Below are positions 1-11,570 of a DNA stretch of 64,000 bases, in pieces; the first letter of the stretch is position 1, and every line of letters begins with the position of its first letter. Made by a program: the position numbers and the translations under genes. The notes below the pieces were generated by a model. It was not told the origin of the DNA and did no database searches. It was given only the letters and a program-made list of their open reading frames with translations. This stretch comes from Gonapodya prolifera JEL478 (Eukaryota; Monoblepharomycota; Monoblepharidomycetes; Monoblepharidales; Gonapodyaceae): contig KQ965736.1 of assembly GCA_001574975.1 (NCBI GenBank), forward strand, positions 600,910-664,909. The letters are read 5' to 3'.

Positions 1-566
1 GTTCCTCACCATTAACTCGCAGCCCGCCGTCGACGGCGTCCGCAGTGACGATGCTATGTTCGGGTGGGGCCCACGAAACGGATACGTGTACCAGAAGGCA
101 TACCTTGAGTTCTTTGTGTGCCCGAAAGTGCTGGACGCGCTTATTAGGAGGATCAAGAATGTGGACGGCATCACGTACTACGCTGTCAACAAGGACGTAA
201 GTGTCCACCTTCCACACCGCGGTGACCTCGTCCTGCATGGTCTAACCAACTTTTTCACCAACCAAGGGCGATCTCCGCACCAACACCATCTCCGAAGGCG
301 CCAATGCCGTCACGTGGGGAGTCTTCCCCGGGCGGGAAGTGCTGCAACCGACGATTGTTGAATCGCAGTCGTTCCTCGCATGGAAGGACGAGGCGTACGA
401 CCTGTGGCTCAAGTGGCGGGACATTTACCCAAAGGGCGCGGAAGCGCAGCGCGTCATCCAGCACGTCTACGACACGTGGTTCCTGGTCAACATTGTGGAC
501 AACGACTACAAGCGCAAGGATGGCATATTCGAACTGCTCGATGGCCTGCAATGCGCGGAGCAGTAG
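1..566 (+). CDS. MET13: Methylenetetrahydrofolate reductase, C-terminal part (5' end outside window)
   Basis: This is the last part of a eukaryotic MTHFR, which reduces methylene-THF to methyl-THF for methionine synthesis. The frame is open from base 2, with MFGWGPRNGYVYQKAYLEFF and then DGITYYAVNKD. An intron at 197-266 (GTAAGT...CAAG) joins NKD to GDLRTNTISEGANAVTWGVF, and the protein ends ...ELLDGLQCAEQ at 566. These blocks are typical of the SAM-responsive regulatory C-terminal domain; the catalytic TIM barrel would lie left of the window. Splicing restores one frame through all conserved blocks. The family assignment is firm; whether it is the MET12 or the MET13 paralogue cannot be told from the fragment. 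Confidence 0.93.
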
Positions 567-675
567 ACTAGCTATAGAATATCTTTGCGAGAGTGCTTTT
601 CATCATTCCTTTTACAGACTTGAGTGTGTATCGGACAGCTCAGAAAAATGCATAATATATTCCCCCATCATTCAT

Positions 676-2530
676 TCACAGTTTGCTGATCACTGATTCG
701 GCTTTGGGGTTTTTCACCTCGATGATACTCTTGCCGAAATTAGAGCCCCGCATCATTTCGATAAAGCTGAGGAAAGCCGCACACGAGCGATAAGTTTCCG
801 TATGCCGCAAAGCTTTTCCCAGTTGGCACTTACTACGACGGAGCGGCATCTAGACCAACCCTCACATCCTCCTTGAACTCTCGCCACTCCCCCGCCGTGA
901 TCTGGGGCTTGACGACGCCGTATATGCTGTCGAGCAGCTTTGGTCGATCTGCGGAGACGCCAAAGGGCGACAACGAAATGCTCTTGGCGCGCGCCACGTC
1001 TTCGTTCTTGAGTTGGTACTGGTCCGCCTCGGCGGTGTTGATCTGCGAGATGCGACCGCTGGCGAGTTGTGAGAAAAAGGGTCAGTGAGAGGTGAGGGCG
1101 GGCTCCAAGGCGATGTCCGGTGAGTTACCAGAGTGGGAAACGGGCGTTTTCGTTGGCGTGGGCGATGGCGGCGTCGAGTGTTTCTCCTCCAACTTTGGTG
1201 GTTTGGGTCGTAGAGAAGGTGAACGTTGGTGCTTCATAACGTCTCCATTTCCGATCAATTTCCGATACTTCGAGTCTTACCGTTATCTTTCGGTCCGCGT
1301 CGAGCCCAATAGTTGAAACCGATGTGAGCTCCAGGAACAAAGCGGGACACGAGGTAACGTACCAAAGTATATGTCTATTCCGCTGGGACAAAGTTGCGCA
1401 AGCGCGGTATCTAGGCTTCCACCCACGGGCTTCTTGTAATTGAATGCCGCGTCGATTTTGATCTGACAAGTGCGTAATGGCAAACATTTTGAAACCCCGC
1501 ATTGCATCAGGCAAACCAGGCCACGCAATCACCTTCTCCTTCAGGAACCGGACCTTGTCGTCACTGCCCGCACTTCCAACAACCCTCAGCCCCGCTCGCT
1601 TGGCGAGGAGACACACGCTCTGCCCGACCGCGCCGGCGGCACCGCTGACGAAAATGGTCTCGCCAGGTTGGGGTTGCCCGAATTTGAAGAAGCCGACGTC
1701 TATACGTGTGTGGTGCTTTAGGGTGGTGCAAGGGAATGTGGCGAGCGGGACTTACAGCCTGTAACGCCGGGACTTCCGAGCGGGCCTGTGAACACGGGTT
1801 AGGAGTGCAGATGGGATGTAGTAAGAATGTAAAAGAGCACTTACCGACGTAGTGCGACAGAGGAATGTGAAGCTTTTCTTCCTCGTCGGCTGGAATGCTG
1901 ACGATCATGCGGGTTTCCTCGAGCAAAGTAAGTTCGTCCTGTCTGAGAATCTGGTAGTCGGCCCATGCAGTGGAAATGGATGTCACAAAAGATCCAGGTG
2001 GGTATTTCTCGGGGAATTTCGATTTCAAGACACGCGAGACTCCGCTATGAGGAGCAGTGGTGAGATGGGCTCTGCTGATTGAAGGTGCTGGCACTCACTA
2101 TCCTTCAACTTTGGTTGGTGTCGCCGATGCTTTCGTCAAATGAGCTCTACGACGTCCTCAACAACGACAACTCACTTGTTTTGTTGAGCTCAAACGGACT
2201 CTGCAATTTGAACTTCGAATTGAGCTTACAGTCCACTTTAGAATTAAGAGAACACCCACGTATAACGTTGGTCGTGGAGGTGGCACCCCAGGCCTCATTC
2301 TGCCTCGCATATAGGGATCCACTGTACCGAGCACGTTTAATGAAGTACGCATAAACTGTCACTCTTGAAGGGAGGTACATACTGGAGATGTACAGGGTCT
2401 CCAAGACAAGCACATGATCCGGGTCGTTTCCCGCGGTTTGGAGATCGAATTGCGCTGTTTTCGTTTCGAAATCGGATAATTTTGGCCAGCCAACGGGATT
2501 CGCAGCCAAAACAATGTGGCGATTGAGCAT
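676..2530 (-). CDS. Medium-chain reductase, LTB4 12-hydroxydehydrogenase / prostaglandin-reductase type
   Basis: This is a multi-exon NADP(H)-dependent alkenal/one oxidoreductase of the MDR superfamily, without zinc ligands. Exon 1 (2383-2530) encodes MLNRHIVLAANPVGWPK and ends in YIS. The next exon starts at 2321 and rebuilds ISMDPYMRGRM, the family hallmark. Further exons give PFELNKT, then GVSRVLKSKFPEKYPPG. Others give the Rossmann loop FVSGAAGAVGQSVCLLAKRAG, followed by a block ending IDIYF spliced to DNVGGETLDAA. The last intron (GTAAGT...CTCAG, about 741-829) joins GLDAAPS to FIEMMRGSNFGKSIIEV, the standard C-terminus. The stop is at 676. Exact borders between about 2050 and 2320 are unresolved. 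It is divergent to the HMG-box gene, with 99 bp between start codons. The substrate is unknown. Confidence 0.85.
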
Positions 2531-2629
2531 TTACGGTGGAGTTTATGTGGAAATCTTCGGCTCGTGGTGATTCCGATGCCGCGGTCAGAGTCGGCCGCAG
2601 TTCGAATGGGCTGCAATCCTCTTTTCCTC
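2531..2629. promoter_or_regulatory. Compact bidirectional promoter between MDR reductase and HMG-box genes
   Basis: Only 99 bp separate the two divergent start codons (ATG at 2530 on minus, ATG at 2630 on plus). Regulatory elements for both genes must therefore lie here or inside the first exons. No clear TATA box is visible. Inference from gene layout. Confidence 0.4.
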
Positions 2630-3766
2630 ATGGACGCAGACGAGATGCTCGCGCTGGACGACGAGCGCAGCGAGGTATGTCGACGTGTTGATGCCATCGT
2701 TTGCGCCTGCACTCGTCGGGCTACATCCTGTTTCACCGCACCGCGCACGTGCTTCTCGTTCGATCTCCAGTTCGACGACAGTCAGGAACACTTCTACTCG
2801 CCATGCCAAGACCAGAACACTCTCATCAAAGGTGATTATCGTCGGACTTGCACCACGCTGCATGCGCTGGCTCACGGTTGATGGTGCCCGGCAGATTCTG
2901 CAACAGTGTCCCTCGCCAAACAACCCTTCCGCCCAAGCTACATCGAACTCGAGTACCCTCAAAGCTGGGACGAACTCCGCCTCCTTTTCGTGCCCCGCCA
3001 GAACGGAAAGCGCCGCCACCGCAAGAAATCCGAACGCCCGCCTCGCCCTCTGAATGCTTTCATGCTGTACCGTCAAGTCCTGTCCGAAGCCCTTCTCAAG
3101 CACAAGATCAATCTGAGAGACGAAATCCGCAGGTCCGGGTGCAGGCACCCCTTCAAAGAAATGTCTCACCTGGTGGGATTGTGGTGGCAGAGTGAATCCA
3201 ACGAGACAAAGAAGGCGTTCAAGAGGCTCAGCGCTCTGGCCGAGGAAGAACACGTCCGAGTGTGTGTGTCTCTTTGCCCGCACCGCCGACATTCCACAGT
3301 GTTGTCGCTCGGTGCTCACAAAAAACGAAAACCCCTTAGGTACGGCAACAACGCCCGCGTCAACACCCAGAAGTATCTCAGGACCGCGCTCACGGGGCCG
3401 CAACTTCCCGACCTCTCGCTTTCGCTCTTATCCGGAGACACTCTTCCGCCAACACCCGACCCTCACCCAAGCGCCGACTTCACCGCCATGACGACCGGCC
3501 CTGTTGATCCCGACTACTCATCGCTGCCTCCACTGCCATGGTACCCCCTCGCGCCGCCTTCATTCATACCGCTTCCAGGCGTGTTCTACGTACTTCCAGA
3601 GATGCACACGGCACTCGACGGACACGGGCACGGCCACGACGAGCCCGGGGTCGACGCCACGCTCAACGCCCAAGACCGCGACCCACTTCCACCGACGCAG
3701 CAAATGGCCGCAGAGGGCAGTCCGATGGATGAGTTTACGGTTGCGCTGCCTTGGCCGAACGCCTGA
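2630..3766 (+). CDS. HMG-box DNA-binding protein
   Basis: Four exons restore one frame: 2630-2674 (MDADEMLALDDERSE), 2771-2831 (FDDSQEHFYSPCQDQNTLIK), 2907-about 3261, and about 3340-3766, for roughly 295 residues. The third exon carries a basic stretch (GKRRHRKKSERPPRPLNAF) leading into a MATA/SOX-like HMG box: PPRPLNAFMLYRQ, then FKEMSHLVGLWWQSES, then LSALAEEEH. The third intron falls at the end of the box; its borders (3262-3339) were chosen because they keep the frame. The C-terminal half is Pro- and acid-rich and ends in LPWPNA. This family binds the DNA minor groove. Resemblance to mating-type or Ste11-like HMG regulators is possible, but nothing here identifies the locus as a mating-type locus. 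Confidence 0.8.
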
Positions 3767-4221
3767 ATGAATTGTTTGTGTCGTGTAATGCCGCGAATGA
3801 AAGGTCGCACGAGCGGTTGGTTGCAGTGACGTCGCAAGGGGAGCGGGAATCGCATGAATAATTGAACATAGAACGAAACTGGTACATTGCATGTGTAGTA
3901 GCACAGTAATGCTGTTAGAAAACAGGATCGGAAACTGATGAGTGTCGTTGCATGTGTAGTTGCATAGAAATAAACAACCTATTTTATCAGTTTGTCACCA
4001 ACCCCGTATTTTATTCACTTTGTACAGTGTTGCGGTTACCCATTCATTCGTGGGGCCACTTTACAGTGACTGGTATTATGTAAGAAAAAACCCTTCAAAT
4101 TTCAGTGTTCAAACGGGGTGCATGTCCGATATTGCAGATGGTGCTAGTCTCGCCTCGCCTCAACTCCCCTCCTTCTCCCCTCCTTCTCCCGTCCTTCCGC
4201 TCTCTTGTCCCCAAAATCCCT
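3767..4221. other. Convergent intergenic region with candidate poly(A) signal
   Basis: This 455-bp stretch lies between the stop of the HMG-box gene and the stop of the minus-strand kinase gene. AATAAA at 3969-3974, about 200 bp past the HMG stop, is a plausible poly(A) signal. I see no other gene or repeat. Confidence 0.45.
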
Positions 4222-6787
4222 TCAGTAACCTTGAGAGTTATACTCAACCTCCTTCAACCCCGTCGGCCTCTTCTGCCGCATGGGGTTCCGCCGCTGCCTC
4301 CCCTCCGCCTTCGCCTCCTGCCGGACTCTCAGGCGGTACCCGACATCGTGCCCATCCCTGCCCGCCTCGTCCTCAGACTCTGAGTACTCCGAGTCGGACG
4401 ACGGCCGTTTCTTCCCCCGGATATGCGAGGCCGCGTGGTACTGGAGGGTGTTGTGGTGCGGGCGGGGCGGGCTCGCGTGGTGCACGAGGTGGGGGCCGAG
4501 CGGGCTTGGTGGGTGCACGGCGTCGGCGTTGTTCCACACGTTGGCGCGCGTCGGGGTGACACTCCGGTCCACGGGCTTTGTGAATGCCGGGATGAAGTGC
4601 GAGAGAGGTGTTGGCGGGACCGAGGGGTGGTGGACGGCGTGCGTCGGTGTGGGAGGCACAGCAGGGAGGACGGGGTACACCAAGACCGGGGTACCGGTAC
4701 CCTTGCGATTATCTGCTGCCGGCACCTTCTTGCCTTCTGTAGTCGACACGGGGAATAATGATCCAGAGAGGCCCGAGGTCGGAAAACATGTACTGTCTCA
4801 CCAACTTGCCCGGCCTTCTCATCCACGTCCATCTGCGAGTCCTCCCATTCGTGATCTCTGTCCGTCCCATCACTTCCCCCATCACCCGGAACCTGCGAGT
4901 GGTCGTCCCCAAATGACGGCGAGTAGAGTGAGGAGGTCTGGGTGAAGAAAGGTTCCCCAGTGTGTTCCTGGCTAACCTTTGCCGGGGGGAATGGGGAACC
5001 CTGTGAGACAGGAAAACCGACCGAGGTATGAGATTGGGATGCTCGTGGCGTGAGCGATCCGTCCGTGGACGATTCGCGGTCCGAGGGAGTCCACACGAAT
5101 GGGGTGGACGCAGCAAGGACAGGAGTGCCATACGCAGGACTTGGCGTCGGAGAGGCCGGATCCGAATTGGTTGGAGAGGAGGGCGAGGACACGGCGTGGG
5201 ATGCGGAGTGAGGAACAGGATACGGTATCACGGGGCCGGCAACAAGCGGAACCGGGATGATGGGAACAGTGACGTGACTTGAAGATCCCGCAGCCCCAGC
5301 CACATAAATCGACCCAAGGGTGTTCGCGACCGTGGCAGTGTGGTTCCCGAGGACCTGGTAGGACGAGTCGGACCCGTCGGTGGAGGAATCTGTATGTTGG
5401 TGAAAGGCAAATTAAGACTTTGAATATTCATAAAACAAATTAATAAGGATAAAACTTACCCTGGGTTCCCTCAATCGCCTCCATCTCTGCCTCCCTGAAC
5501 GATTCAGAAAGGCTTTGGTTTCACCATCGTCATCGCTAGGCGAAATTCTTCCACTCACGCCAAAGGTTCCAAAATCCGCGCAACCTCATCCATGGTGGGC
5601 CGAACGGAGGCATCCTTGTCTGTACACCTCAAAAGCAACCTGCGAAGAACCACAGGCATTGACTGGCAGTTGACCAAAAACTCCCGCTTGCACTGGCAAA
5701 TGGCATTTTCGAGGTGCCATCCCTCGGGAAGCAAACCAAACGGTTGTTGGGACGTCCAAATCTCGTAGGCCGTGAGGCCGAACGAGTACACATCCATGTC
5801 TTTCGTGACACGGATATGGCGATCCATTATTCGCTCCGGGGGCATGTAGCTAAGCGACAAAAAATCAATCATCGGTGTGCAGGAAGGATGGCGTCCCGAA
5901 ACTTACCGGTCCGTCCCCGCGCGGAGACCTTGAGTTGTTCCCCTGTCTGGAAGGCGAAAGCGGGCAGCACCAAAGTCGGCGAGAACCGCATCGCCGTTAC
6001 CACCGACGAGTACACTATGGTTCATGGAGGTGAAAGAAACATCGTTCAGATCACATCGATGGTGGGGAAACAACTAGTAGTAATGCTTTTGGGACAAGAC
6101 TAACTTGAGGGGCTTCACATCCGAGTGAATGAAATCCACGGAGTGAAGGTAGCACAGACCCGCTGCGAGATTGTAAATCTTGAAATCACGAATAACAACT
6201 CGCGTGACATGCAGAATTGAGGCGAAGAAAGTGGAAGGGCGTCTCACCAAGCAAATGCGGTTAGCGCCAGGGTTTTTATCCAGATACTTTATTACATTCC
6301 CATTTGACATCAGTGGGGAGATCATGTATTTTGTGCCGGCATTCTGGGCTATGCCGAGGAGAGGAAGAATGTTGGGGTGGTTCAGATGAGACCACTTCAG
6401 CACTTCTCGTTCGAAGATCTTTGGCATCAAATGACGACCGCGGGATGATCAAAATTGTTCCAAGACGTGAGCGGGACGCAATCAAAACGAAAGCAGCGAC
6501 GGTTTGTCTATTGCGGCATCCGATGGGCAATTTCCAAACAAAGCACGTACATCAGCTACTTTCGCCTTAGCGCCAATGATTTCTAGCTTCTTGATAGCCA
6601 CGCGGGAATGCATCCATTTGCCCGCGTAAACTGCACCGAAACCGCCTTGCCCGAGGAGGATGTGGTGATAGATGGAGAGCTCGTTGAACGCAATCGATCG
6701 AACTCGCGGCCCCTGGAGCGCCAGCCCGGCCGAGCGCGGGACGGAGAAGAATGGATGGGCTTGTGGCCCCGGAGGATTGGCGAGCAT
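4222..6787 (-). CDS. TKL-like protein kinase 1 with long disordered C-terminal tail
   Basis: The kinase domain is rebuilt from several exons. It contains the glycine loop GQGGFGAVYAG, VAIKK with the catalytic lysine, and VADIFEREVLKWSHLNHPNI. It also has the catalytic loop HSDVKPLN, ADFGAARFR, MPPERI and DVYSFGLTAYEIW. The HRD arginine is serine (non-RD type). After ARILEPLA an intron (GTGAGT...CAAAG) leads to ALSESFREAEMEAIEGTQ. A further exon starts a Ser/Pro-rich tail of about 350 residues that includes GKKRPSSDSEYSESEDEAG, a likely nuclear signal with CK2-like acidic serines. The tail intron (GTGAGA...CTACAG, about 4740-4790) was confirmed by frame. The ATG at 6787 starts MLANPPGPQ. The frame stays open upstream to 6925 without an ATG, so an extra 5' exon is possible. 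It is a tandem paralogue of the next gene. Confidence 0.8.
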
Positions 6788-6925
6788 TGGCGTTCGGGGC
6801 GTGACCAGCGCTTTACTGCGGATGCGGATTTGGGAGGGGGAGCTCCTGCGTCCTGCAAAAAAAAAGGAAGGTCCAACCGGAACTCCAACGATGACTCCAC
6901 CGTCAGGCCGTAGGCCTGTATGCAA

Positions 6926-7454
6926 AAGGGAAATGGTTGCCGTTAATAATAATAAGTCAACACAGTGCTTCGAACGTCAGTTGAATTTCCGAACAAGCAA
7001 CAGTCACAGCTCGGGAATATTGTACGAAATGAAACCAAAAGCGAGCTCCGCTACGGTATGAAATGGTGAAACTAGAAGCAAGTTCAAATAATAGAACATG
7101 CGTTTAAAAACAGTAGTATGGCACGAAGACGAAGTATCACGTTGCGATCTTCGAGAAAGCAACCGGAGGGAGTTTCGGACAAAGGCGCTTGGCACAAATT
7201 GGCAAATGGTCGAGGTTCAACGACCTGCGCGTATGAATACCTGAGCCCACTTCACGCCGCTTTACTTTGACATCTCGTGGGTGGACTAACAAAATAAAAA
7301 CGTAAAATGAATAAAAAGTACATTCATCAAGCTAACATCCAAATTTAAAAGTAGCAAAGAACTAAGTACATGTTTACAGGTATCATTTGAGTGAATGTCG
7401 TATAGAACAAAATGAATTACTCATCCCCCCGCGCCTCCCTCGCCCTCGCCCCAT
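6926..7454. other. Intergenic region between the tandem kinases
   Basis: About 530 bp, AT-richer than the flanking genes. It should hold the promoter of kinase 1 and the 3' UTR of kinase 2. I see no coding signal, repeat or RNA gene. Confidence 0.4.
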
Positions 7455-9645
7455 TCACGCCTCATCCTTCTTCTTTCCCCGCCCCTTCCCCCGGGCTTTC
7501 CCATTCGCCGCTTGTCCCGGCGTTCCCTTCGCTGGCGGTGACTTGGTCCTCGGCGCCCTTGGTGTTTTGGTCGGGGTCACCGTGCTGCTCTGGGAAAGCG
7601 GCGACTGGGACCCCTGAGCCTTCCCTGCAGACCGCAATCGCGTCTTGATGGTGTTCTGCAGTTCCTTGGGCACCTCCTTGGGGTCAGGAGTGTAGTCGGC
7701 GTCGGCGTCGTCATCGTCATCCTCGGAAGCAGTCGCTACCGGGGCCGAGTCAGACTCATCCTCTTCGTGCCGACGCGGAGCGGCTCTCTGCGGTGGTCGA
7801 CGTCCACGTGGCGTTGCGACATCCGAAGCTTGAAGGTGCTTGGGCTCCGCAACCCGTACCGCAGTGGGTACCTTTTGGTCGCTCTGTTGGGGAAGGGTGA
7901 ACTCGTCCTCCTCGTCATCAAGGCCCCTCCTTGGCTCTCGAATCTGAGAGTACACCTCCTCCTGGGTCCATGGGTCGGCAAAGTACCCAGCACGACCAGA
8001 CCCAGTCACTCCACTCCGTGTCCGACTGTACGCCGTTGCATCCGTCGGCAAAGCAGCATACGAGAGGCCTTGATCGAACCCAGAGTTCGCCGGATAGTAC
8101 GAGTTGTTGGAGGACACGGCGGACGACATGGTCGGCGGAGCAGGAGCAACAGGCCGGTACTGTGGCACGTGATCTCGCGATACCGACGCCTCCACAACGT
8201 ACGGGGGGGTGTCATCTCGAGTGGCGCGGGAAGCACGGCTGTAGTTGTCAGTGACCCGGGAAATACGGCTTGAACCAGCAGAGGAGGTCCCTAAATTTGG
8301 TAGAACAATGGCATGACACGGTACAAATGGACGGGTCATTCAATCATCTGTCATAACGACAAACCATGCGATGATCTCACCTCGAAATGCCGCAGGTCCT
8401 GGAGGTCCGTTTTCCCTGTGTGAACAGAAAACAGATCACGTTATTTCTCCTCAAGAGAGCCGCGACGAAAATGCTCACGCCAATTCTTTCATTATACTCG
8501 CAACCTCCTTCATCTGGGGTCTATTCCTTGGGTCCTTCTCCGTGCACCTCACGAGGAGTTCCCACAGTTCGTCCGGCATATCCATGTATTTCCACAGAAA
8601 CTCGCGCTTTCCCTCAACGATCTTGTTGGTAAGTGGGAACCCTTCGTGTAGGTCGGAATAGGGTGGGTCTTCACTCCACATCTCGTACGCGGTCACGCCA
8701 AAGCTGTACACGTCCATCTCCATGGTCACTTCAGCGCGACGGTCGGTAATTCGTTCTGGTGGCATGTATCTGAGAAGTTTCGGGGAGTCAGAATGATTGG
8801 TCATCCCGAGCACCCTGGATGTTACATACCGCTCCGTACCCGCTCGAATTCCTCTCGTCGTCTCCTTTCCGCTGACACGAAACTTGGCCGCGCCGAAGTC
8901 TCCCACGACAGCGTCGCCCGATTTGTGGATAAGTACACTATTCGGGACAAGAGTATCAGATCTGTCGTGCGACGACATTTACTCTACAGAGTGCCTACTT
9001 GTCAGGTTTCAGATCGGCATGTATGCAATTCTTTGAATGCAAATACGCAACGGCAGACGCAACATTGTAAATCTTCGGCGAAAGGTGTATCAGCCTTCTC
9101 CGGTCATTGCTTGTGAAAATTGACAAACATTCTTCGAGATCATCGCGACCAGTATAGCTTCTCTTTTCCGAATGCCCGAAGCCTCAGTCATGCAAGAACA
9201 CCCACCAATTTCATCCGATTCGCTTTACGATTCACTTCAAGGTAGTCCCGCACGCAGCCATTTTCCATCAGCGGGCTCACCATCCACCTATAGATGGAGT
9301 TATGCACATGTTTCATCGGAGCTTTGTGATCGGAAATGCACTGTCAACTGGCCTGCCTTCACCCTTTTCGGCTATCCCCAGCAGCGGCAACACGTGTGGG
9401 TGGCTTAACTGCGACCACTTGAGCGCCTCTCTGGTGAACATTTCTGGTCTCCGCGAGCGCACGCCGACGTTGAGCAATTCCTTGATGGCCACTTTGGAAT
9501 GCATCCACTCTCCCTCGTACACCACCCCAAATCCACCTGCTCCGAGTTCATCCCCAACAACCAAATCTTCATAGGCGATCGCTCGAACGAAAGCGCTTCC
9601 ATTGCTGCTGATACTTGAGTGGGATGAAGTGGCAGTTGCGGCCAT
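7455..9645 (-). CDS. TKL-like protein kinase 2 with nuclear-looking C-terminal tail
   Basis: The ATG at 9645 opens MAATATSSHSSISSNG, then GAGGFGVVYEGEW, VAIKELL and FTREALKWSQLSHPHVLPLL. Later exons give SPLMENGCVRDYLEV and AYLHSKNCIHADLKPDN. They continue with VGDFGAAKFRVSG, RYMPPERITDR and DVYSFGVTAYEMW, ending in ASIMKELA. The catalytic loop reads HAD, again lacking the HRD arginine. The intron after KELA has the same position and phase as in kinase 1 (GC|GTGAGC). A short exon AENGPPGPAAFR follows, then a tail of about 270 residues with an AT-hook-like TPRGRRPPQRA, a run of Asp, and a basic end GKARGKGRGKKKDEA. These features suggest nuclear or chromatin association (inference). Substrates are unknown. 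Confidence 0.83.
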
Positions 9646-10095
9646 CAACGGTGGCTTTTACGCGGGCAACGCGGGCAAGATGCTTTGAGGGACGCGAGTA
9701 TAAACGGATGGTCGTGGATGATGAGCGCGCAGCGAGCAAACAATGGAAAGGTCTCGATCGCCGTCGTCTTCCGCCCGAGTTCGCGTACTGTCCTTTGGTC
9801 AAGTGCACGGATCCACGTCGAGGCAGGTGCAACCCCAAGTGGGCAAGAGATGCGTCTGGCACATTCCGTGGAAGACGTCAGTCAGTGCGTCCGTCGAAAG
9901 TCACAATAATTGTGCGAGACGGTCCATTCTCTCAACCGAAATCATGCATCCATTTAGAGAATATTACACAGAATGCGATTTGGGTGACGCTCATTTTGTG
10001 GTGTAAACAACAACTGCAATGATCCTATGATTTTGGTAGAACAGCAGGGAGCACACGGCAACGCAAAGCATGAAAATGGAGCCCTATCTCGAACC
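9646..10095. promoter_or_regulatory. Bidirectional promoter region of kinase 2 and PRL phosphatase genes
   Basis: 450 bp lie between divergent start codons (9645 minus, 10096 plus). Short ORFs are present but none shows codon structure or motifs. Regulatory role inferred from layout only. Confidence 0.4.
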
Positions 10096-11021
10096 ATGAC
10101 ACCTCAACTTCCCCTGCATCCCGGAGTGGCCCATCGCCCATCCCCGCCGCCTCAGTCTCCTCTCACACCGTCCACGCTATCGTCGCTAGCGGCGATTCCC
10201 AACCATCATTCCGTCTACTCCCACCACCACTCAGTGATACAGGTGAGACCTTGATTGATGGGCAGGACGGCTGCATGATGAGCAGATGGTGATGAACCTT
10301 TGCGAATGAGGGAGGAGTGATGGGCCTGGATTCGACCCGAGTGAAAGAATCGGTCTGATCATTGATAATTGCTGTGATTTTCAGGACAGCCGACTACCAA
10401 TCACCTTTGTCATAACGGACTGTCCGTCTGACAAAACGATTGACTCCTATGTCGACGTTTTCCGCCAGTATGGGGTGAAGGATGTTGTTCGAATATGTGA
10501 CGAGACAGTCTACAAGAAAGAAGGATTCGAGTCACATGGAGTCACAGTACATGACAATATGAAATTTGAAGACGGAGGGGTACCTTCTGATGATGGTAAG
10601 CGCAAGGTTATTTTGATGGGAAACAGTTGAGGTCAACTTACCACACGCTGATTGGACCTTTGAAGTCATCCGTTCCTGGCGACTTCTAGTGGACACTCTC
10701 AGTCGCGCCACGCAAGCATCTTCGGATCAAGGCCCGGCTCTCGCAGTCCACTGCGTCTCGGGTGTTGGACGCGCCCCCGTTCTTGTTTGCATGACCCTCG
10801 TGGACGCTGGAATCGACCCCATAGACGCTATTGAGATTGTCCGAAAGAGGAGACGTGGGTCTCTTAACAAGAAACAGGTCAACTGGCTCATCGAAGGGTG
10901 CAAAAGGGTTAAGCTCGGCACGACCTTGGAGAAGTACGGGAAGTCCGGCAAGTCCGGAGCGGCTAGCTTGGAGAAGTCGGGAGGTGGTCTGTTCGGAGGA
11001 CTCTTTAAGAAGAAGAGCTAA
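10096..11021 (+). CDS. PRL/PTP4A-type protein tyrosine phosphatase
   Basis: Three exons (10096-10242, 10385-10595, 10666-11021) keep one frame and give 237 residues. A Pro/His/Ser-rich N-terminal segment of about 49 residues starts at MTPQLPLHPG. The phosphatase core follows: ITFVITDCPSD, then the general-acid loop KFEDGGVPSDD, then the CX5R active site HCVSGVGRAPVLV. The tail of the core, RRRGSLNKKQVNWLI, is close to the PRL signature. Animal PRLs end in a CAAX prenylation box. Here the C-terminus is GGGLFGGLFKKKS with no cysteine, so membrane targeting, if any, must use the basic/hydrophobic tail. It is divergent to kinase 2. Substrate unknown. Confidence 0.88.
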
Positions 11022-11570
11022 TCCAGAGCAACCCGAGCTGTCTCGCTCGCAGCTAGCTAATGGTGTCCCCCACACCTTGAGCGCCCTTGAGGCCGTTATT
11101 CGCGAACTATCCGGCTCAAGTCACCTTTAATCGCAACCGGAGGCGGCGTAGCATTGGATAGTGAAGATCTTAAAGTGCTGCTAGTGCACGGTGGACGTTT
11201 TTGCAAGCGATCAATCGCCTTTCTGGCTTTTTTACATATGTAACTGAAGCTATTGGTTAACTCTGAATCAAAAGAAATATGAGGTGCCCTTATCATACAT
11301 TTCGATGATCGTGATTTCTGATGAGGCATCCATCGGACCGCAGTAGGGAACCACTCCATCTCCGGATCATCGCAATTCAACGCTTCGAACCTTTAACGAT
11401 TTCCCTTGCTGTGAGATCAAAAGCTAGCTGATTTAACTGGCAGTGGAAGCGAGTGCATTTAGAGGGATCCCATCAGTAAGTTGCCAGTGGAGCTTGAGGA
11501 CAATCTTGACAGCGTCTTACAGACATCGTTCACAGATTTCGAACATCAAGTCGAGACATATCCTATCATA
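11022..11570. other. Intergenic region, PRL phosphatase to transporter 1
   Basis: 549 bp between same-strand genes, expected to hold the PRL 3' UTR and the transporter promoter. No further gene, repeat or RNA structure recognised. Confidence 0.4.

Noticed and set aside
2906-3766. HMG-box protein starting at GTG 2906
   Set aside because: Nuclear genes start at ATG. Two upstream exons with good splice sites join in the same frame.
10328-10338. tRNA B-box-like GGATTCGACCC
   Set aside because: It lies in an intron of the PRL gene. The preceding 70 bases do not fold into a cloverleaf and no A box is placed correctly.
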